Assembly (NCBI GenBank): GCA_023436525.1
Contig: JAEZIW010000177.1
Coordinates: 1-9,404, forward strand
Source: Bacillota bacterium
GTDB lineage: Bacteria > Bacillota > Clostridia > Christensenellales > SZUA-584
Direction of reading: 5' to 3'
DNA: 9,404 nt
Shown here: positions 6,100 to 9,404 of the stretch, piece by piece
How positions within the stretch are numbered: the stretch's first letter is position 1
Layout: each line of letters begins with the position of its first letter
Notes under the pieces: generated by a model
What the model was told of the DNA's origin: nothing
What the model saw: only the letters and a program-made list of their open reading frames with translations
Database searches by the model: none
Program-made: the position numbers and the translations under genes

Positions 6100-8430
6100 A
6101 TGGATCAAAAGGTACTGACAAAACTCGAATTCGATAAAATACGCGAACGGCTCGCATCGGCGGCCCTATCCAACAGCGGCAAGGAAGCAGCGCTGGGTTT
6201 AGAGCCGCAAACCACCGCAGCCGCCACGCGCAACCTGCTGAATGAAACGCTCGAGGCGGAAAGTGTGCTGATGCGCACCGCTCATTCGCCGATGAGCGGC
6301 TTTTCGGATATCTCGATGGAAATTATGCGTCTCAAGGCCGAGGCTGATCTTGGCTGCCGCGAGCTGTTAAAGGTGCTTGGCGTGTTCAAGGCGGCGCGGC
6401 GCGCGCGCAGCGGCCTCAAGGAAACGGGCGCGGCGAAGCTTTGGGATATGGCGCAGCAGCTTGATTACGATGAGAAGCTGATCCGCACGCTCGACGACGC
6501 GATAGACAGCGAAACCACGCTCTCCGACAGTGCGTCTGCGGAGCTGGCGTCTATCCGGCGGCGCATCATACGCGAAAACGAAGGCATACGCGAAAAGCTC
6601 AGCGCGATAACGCGCTCAACCAAATACAAGGACTACCTGCAGGACGCGATTGTGACCACACGCGCCGGGCGCTATGTGGTGCCCGTCAAACAGGAGCACA
6701 AACGCCACATCAGCGGCCTCGTACACGACCAATCGGCCAGCGGGCAGACGCTGTTCATCGAGCCGATGGAGGTGGTGGAGGCGAACAACCGTCTGCGCGA
6801 GCTCGAACTGGCCGAACTGGCGGAGATCGAGCGCATTCTGCACGTGTTCAGCGAGCAGCTGCGCGATTACACCACCGCGCTGAAGCTCGATTTTGAGATT
6901 CTGACCGCGCTTGATCTGATATTTGCCAAAGCGCATCTGGCCTCGTCAATGAAGGCTTCGCCGCCAGCCATCAGTGAAGACGGCACACTGATCATCAAGA
7001 ACGGGCGGCACCCGCTGATTGACCCCAAGAAGGTGGTGCCCGTTTCGCTCGCGATTGACAACGGGTACAACGGTCTCATCATCACAGGCCCAAACACGGG
7101 CGGCAAAACGGTAACGCTTAAGCTCACCGGGCTGCTCTGTTTAATGGCGCAGTGCGGCATGTTTGTGCCGGCGGATGGCGGCTCGGTGCTGCCTGTTTAC
7201 CGTGAGGTGTTTGCGGATATCGGCGACGAGCAGAGTATTGAACAAAGTCTCAGCACGTTTTCCTCGCACATGGCGAACATCACGCGTATTGTGAGCAAGG
7301 CAGGCAAAAACTCGCTGGTGCTGCTGGATGAACTCGGTGCGGGCACCGACCCCGCCGAAGGCGCGGCGCTTGCGATGGCGATACTCGAAACGCTGCAAAA
7401 CAAGGGCTGCACGGTGCTGGCCACCACGCACTACAGCGAAATCAAGGCGTTCGCGACGGCGAGCACCTATTATCAAAACGCATGCATGGCGTTCAGCTTA
7501 AAAACCTTAAGCCCCACATACCAGCTCATCATGGGCATACCGGGTGTATCGAACGCATTTGAGATCTCGAAGAAGCTCGGTCTTGATGACAAGGTGATCG
7601 AGCGTGCGAGAGAGCACATGTCGGAGGAAACAATAAAATTCGAACAGCTTATCGGCGAAGCCGCGAAGCAGAAGGAAAGCGCAGAGCGCAAGGAACAGCA
7701 GGCAGAGATGAACCGGCGTACCGCGCAGTCGATACGCGACAAGAGCGACATCGAGCTGAAAAAGGCACAGGAAAAAGCGCAGAAGCTGGTTGACAAGGCA
7801 CACGAACAGGCGATGGAAATACTCAAGGATGCGAGAGACGAGGCTGAACGTGTTATCAGCGAACTCAAAGCCGCCAAATCCGCGCGGCAGGAGGACATCA
7901 ACGCGTCGCGCAAAGCGCTGTCGGATAAAATCGGTGAAGCGGCAACTCACCTGCGAAGCAAGCCCGAAGTAAAAAGCGATACACGCCCGGAGGACATCAA
8001 CGTGGGCGATACGGTGCAGCTGCTAAGCCACGGCGTTTCCGCGACAGTATTGAAAGCGCCCAAGGATGGCAGTGTGTATGTGCAGGCGGGCGCGCTTAAG
8101 CTCACGGTGCCGATAAGCGATGTGGCACCCGCCAAGCCGGAGAAAAAGCCGAAATCAATCGGCGGCTATAAGCGCAGCGGCGAAACACCGGGTATGTCGG
8201 TGGATTTGCGCGGCATGACGCTGGATGAAGCGGTGATGCAGGCGGATTTGTATTTGGATGAGGCTTTTCTCGCGGGGCAGACCGAGGTGCTGCTGATTCA
8301 CGGCAAAGGCACCGGCGTGCTGCGCAGCGGCCTGCGGCAGTATTTAAAAGGCCACGCACACGTGAAGAGCTACCGGGCCGGGCAATACGGAGAAGGGGAG
8401 GACGGCGTCACCGTGGTGACGCTTAAATAG
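6100..8430 (+). CDS. mutS2: MutS2 ATPase with KOW and Smr domains
   Basis: A 776-residue protein, the usual MutS2 length. Residues 1 to ~300 form the MutS-like core and lever. The ATPase follows with Walker A G-P-N-T-G-G-K-T (330-337), the MutS-type S-T-F-S-S-H-M (385-391), Walker B L-V-L-L-D-E (406-411) and G-A-G-T-D-P. A long Lys/Glu/Ala-rich coiled coil spans about 498-622, a KOW-like beta segment about 634-678, and a C-terminal Smr domain about 698-776 with D-L-R-G and H734-G-K-G-T-G. MutS2 lacks the mismatch-recognition domain of MutS; it has been reported to suppress recombination and, in Bacillus subtilis, to sense collided ribosomes, with the Smr domain acting on nucleic acid. All key residues are present, so it looks functional. 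The DUF523 gene follows after three bases and is probably co-transcribed. Confidence 0.98.
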   Translation: MDQKVLTKLEFDKIRERLASAALSNSGKEAALGLEPQTTAAATRNLLNETLEAESVLMRTAHSPMSGFSDISMEIMRLKAEADLGCRELLKVLGVFKAARRARSGLKETGAAKLWDMAQQLDYDEKLIRTLDDAIDSETTLSDSASAELASIRRRIIRENEGIREKLSAITRSTKYKDYLQDAIVTTRAGRYVVPVKQEHKRHISGLVHDQSASGQTLFIEPMEVVEANNRLRELELAELAEIERILHVFSEQLRDYTTALKLDFEILTALDLIFAKAHLASSMKASPPAISEDGTLIIKNGRHPLIDPKKVVPVSLAIDNGYNGLIITGPNTGGKTVTLKLTGLLCLMAQCGMFVPADGGSVLPVYREVFADIGDEQSIEQSLSTFSSHMANITRIVSKAGKNSLVLLDELGAGTDPAEGAALAMAILETLQNKGCTVLATTHYSEIKAFATASTYYQNACMAFSLKTLSPTYQLIMGIPGVSNAFEISKKLGLDDKVIERAREHMSEETIKFEQLIGEAAKQKESAERKEQQAEMNRRTAQSIRDKSDIELKKAQEKAQKLVDKAHEQAMEILKDARDEAERVISELKAAKSARQEDINASRKALSDKIGEAATHLRSKPEVKSDTRPEDINVGDTVQLLSHGVSATVLKAPKDGSVYVQAGALKLTVPISDVAPAKPEKKPKSIGGYKRSGETPGMSVDLRGMTLDEAVMQADLYLDEAFLAGQTEVLLIHGKGTGVLRSGLRQYLKGHAHVKSYRAGQYGEGEDGVTVVTLK

Positions 8431-8433
8431 CGG

Positions 8434-8868
8434 ATGGATATAGCAAGCGCATGCCTGGTGGGCATCAAATGCCGGTACGACGGCGAGGCCCGCGAGGATG
8501 AAAATATACGAAAGATGTATGATGAGGGGCTGGTGAAAGCGGTGTGCCCCGAGCTGCTTGCAAAGCTGGCTTCACCCCGCTGTCCGTCGGAAATCGCCCA
8601 TGGAGATGGTGAGGATGTGCTGGCGGGGCGCGCAAAGGTGATGGCACAGGATGGGGGCGACCTGACCGATGCGTTTATTGACGGCGCTCAAAAAACGCTG
8701 GAGGCGGCAAAAGCCTGCGGCGCAGAGCGCGCGTATCTCAAATCAAAAAGCCCGTCCTGCGGGTGCGGCCGAATTTATGACGGCACATTTTCGGGCAAGC
8801 TGCGCGAAGGTGTCGGCGTCACGGCGGCCCTGCTGAAAAAACACGGCATAGAAGTAACCGAGGTATGA
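8434..8868 (+). CDS. DUF523 family protein, TudS-like desulfurase candidate
   Basis: A 144-residue single-domain DUF523 protein, matching family length. Visible family marks are A-C-L-V-G-I-K-C-R-Y-D-G (6-17), V-C-P-E-L (37-41), G-D-G-E-D-V-L-A-G-R-A (57-67), and K-S-K-S-P-S-C-G-C-G-R-I-Y-D-G (103-117). Characterised DUF523 proteins (TudS) are iron-sulfur enzymes that remove sulfur from thiouracil, with a cluster held by three conserved cysteines; Cys7 or Cys13, Cys38 and Cys109 are the natural candidates here. Whether this one acts on free thiouracil or thiolated RNA bases is not readable. The family's usual P-R-x-P-A-E-I appears as P-R-C-P-S-E-I, adding Cys50. The ATG lies three bases after the mutS2 stop with no clear ribosome site of its own, suggesting translational coupling. 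I see no strong terminator behind it. Confidence 0.9.
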   Translation: MDIASACLVGIKCRYDGEAREDENIRKMYDEGLVKAVCPELLAKLASPRCPSEIAHGDGEDVLAGRAKVMAQDGGDLTDAFIDGAQKTLEAAKACGAERAYLKSKSPSCGCGRIYDGTFSGKLREGVGVTAALLKKHGIEVTEV

Positions 8869-9003
8869 AGCTTTTATGAATAATCGGTGAAATTTGGATA
8901 AGCTGTATTGGTGGGCTCATGCCAAAAGGTTTATAATAAGAAGAAAATAATATGTTGTTTTGCCAAAGCTCATTTATGTTATTGCTATTAAAGTCACTAA
9001 GAT

Positions 9004-9082
9004 CGGTCATCCTGAGAAGCGAAGCGACGAAGGATCTGTTGAGACAGATTCTTCACTTCGTTACACTCGTTCAGAATGACCG
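9004..9082. repeat. 79-nt imperfect inverted repeat, dispersed-element type
   Basis: The ends CGGTCAT (9004-9010) and ATGACCG (9076-9082) are perfect inverted copies. The inside continues as imperfect arms, CCTGAG...GAAGGATCTG against CAGATTCTTCACTTCG...TCAGAATGAC, meeting at ATCTG/CAGAT (9034-9038, 9045-9049) with the six-base loop TTGAGA. This wording (GTCATCCTGAG..., GAAGGATCT..., CAGAATGAC) is a type I recognise from non-coding DNA of many unrelated bacteria, where it recurs as a hairpin-forming repeat. Direct terminal duplications of the host site are not obvious. Confidence 0.75.
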
Positions 9083-9147
9083 CTATCGCAGCTTTTGTTC
9101 ATTAAGGTGTGGTAGCGCATAATGATTTCGAGTGAGTTGATAGGGAG

Positions 9148-9163
9148 ACAACTACGTAGTTGT
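9148..9163. repeat. 16-bp perfect palindrome
   Basis: ACAACTACGTAGTTGT is perfectly self-complementary, centred on TACGTA, and is loosely framed by GGGA (9143-9146) and TCCC (9170-9173). It may be a protein-binding site or the tip of a decayed mobile repeat. Confidence 0.5.
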
Positions 9164-9204
9164 GCTAAATCCCATGTTTACAGTGATATTTAATGGAATG
9201 CAAT

Positions 9205-9242
9205 CTGCTTCGTAGTCACGTCGTTCCGCTCCTCAGCACGAC
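9205..9242 (-). repeat. Diverged single arm of the hairpin repeat
   Basis: Read on the minus strand, this stretch begins GTCGTGCTGAGGAGCGGAAC and goes on to CGACG, ending in GAAGCAG. It resembles the left arm of the 9004-9082 element (GTCATCCTGAGAAGCGAAGC, then GACG and GAAGGATCTG). No matching second arm stands next to it. Confidence 0.4.
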
Positions 9243-9323
9243 ATTTGGAGGGGGCTTAACCGATACTCTGAAACAACATGCTAAGCTGTTATACCTTTTG
9301 ATTATACAAATGAGGTGAAAATT

Positions 9324-9404
9324 ATGTCTAAGGATATTTTGGTTGTAGACGACGATAAGAACATATGCGAGGTCATCAAGCTCTATCTGCAAAAGGAAGA
9401 TTTC
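9324..9404 (+). CDS. Response regulator, receiver-domain N-terminus (3' end outside window)
   Basis: Only the first 27 codons are in the window: M-S-K-D-I-L-V-V-D-D-D-K-N-I, then a helix ending K-L-Y-L-Q-K-E-D-F. The hydrophobic strand followed by the acidic triplet D-D-D is the start of a two-component receiver domain, whose acidic pair binds magnesium for phosphorylation of a later Asp. GAGGTG six bases before the ATG is a strong ribosome site. The wording is typical of OmpR/PhoB-type regulators, but the output domain is not visible. No sensor kinase gene lies on the left side, so a partner, if linked, would be to the right. Confidence 0.88.
   Translation, partial: MSKDILVVDDDKNICEVIKLYLQKEDF

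Larger units (their letters stand above)
8869..9323. other. Repeat-rich spacer between the DUF523 gene and the response regulator
   Basis: This 455-base stretch holds no supported gene. It contains a 79-nt imperfect inverted repeat (9004-9082), a 16-bp perfect palindrome (9148-9163), a diverged single repeat arm (9205-9242) and, near the right end, a weak promoter candidate CTGAAA-16-TATACC (9268-9295) for the response regulator. The first ~130 bases are plain AT-rich DNA with only a minor GGC-TCAT-GCC hairpin. Confidence 0.5.

Noticed and set aside
6616..6936. Minus-strand 106-codon frame opposite MutS2
   Set aside because: Shadow of the GC-rich mutS2 reading frame; no ribosome site or recognisable domain.
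7473..7950. Two long minus-strand frames of about 146 codons opposite the MutS2 coiled coil
   Set aside because: They are antisense reflections of the Lys/Glu/Ala-rich coiled-coil codons; composition is low complexity and no start signals are present.
9302..9308. TTATACA as -10 of the response regulator
   Set aside because: Transcription would start inside the ribosome site, leaving no usable leader; the weaker CTGAAA-TATACC pair upstream is more sensible.
8869..9323. CRISPR array or tRNA in the repeat-rich spacer
   Set aside because: The repeats are inverted and of differing sequence rather than regularly spaced direct repeats, and no cloverleaf or T-loop consensus is visible.

Overview
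The window looks like a chromosomal segment of a Gram-positive, Clostridia-type bacterium, plausibly Oscillospirales or a neighbour. The grounds are strong GGAGG-type ribosome sites, sigma-A-like promoters, AT-rich intergenic DNA around moderately GC-rich genes, a full-length MutS2 with a C-terminal Smr domain, a YcxB-like membrane protein, a large lipoprotein of a type I associate with Clostridia, and a protein carrying the Clostridia-favoured GIIGGADGPT peptide. This placement is inference; no rRNA or other marker is present.

Left part (1-2724). A GrpB/UPF0157-type gene enters from the left edge, with its first ~40 residues outside. It carries an unexpected GIIGGADGPTSVFV motif and an unrecognised C-terminal domain. 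It converges, with one base between the stops, on a leftward cluster: a TetR-family regulator with a clear promoter, a broken Gfo/Idh/MocA oxidoreductase that appears to keep only its two ends, and a YcxB-like membrane protein. The gaps are 20-28 bases, so the three probably share a transcript. The gene that the regulator probably served has been lost to an internal deletion.

Middle part (2725-5771). A leftward short-chain dehydrogenase of the extended-N-terminus YghA/YhxC type and a rightward secreted lipoprotein diverge from an AT-rich region with a 12-bp palindrome. The lipoprotein gene ends at a UUCG-loop terminator. A small VOC (glyoxalase-fold) gene follows with its own extended -10 promoter.

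Right part (5772-9404). A 328-base gene-free stretch leads into mutS2, which is followed after three bases by a DUF523/TudS-like iron-sulfur desulfurase gene, so the two are probably co-transcribed. Next is a 455-base repeat-rich spacer with a 79-nt imperfect inverted repeat of a dispersed-element type, a diverged single arm of similar sequence, and a 16-bp perfect palindrome. The window ends inside a response-regulator gene (first 27 codons).

Most genes are ordinary housekeeping or accessory functions. The observations most worth a second look are the decarboxylase-like peptide inside a soluble GrpB-type protein, the internally deleted oxidoreductase, and the repeat cluster before the response regulator. 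No complete new defence or mobile system is visible.
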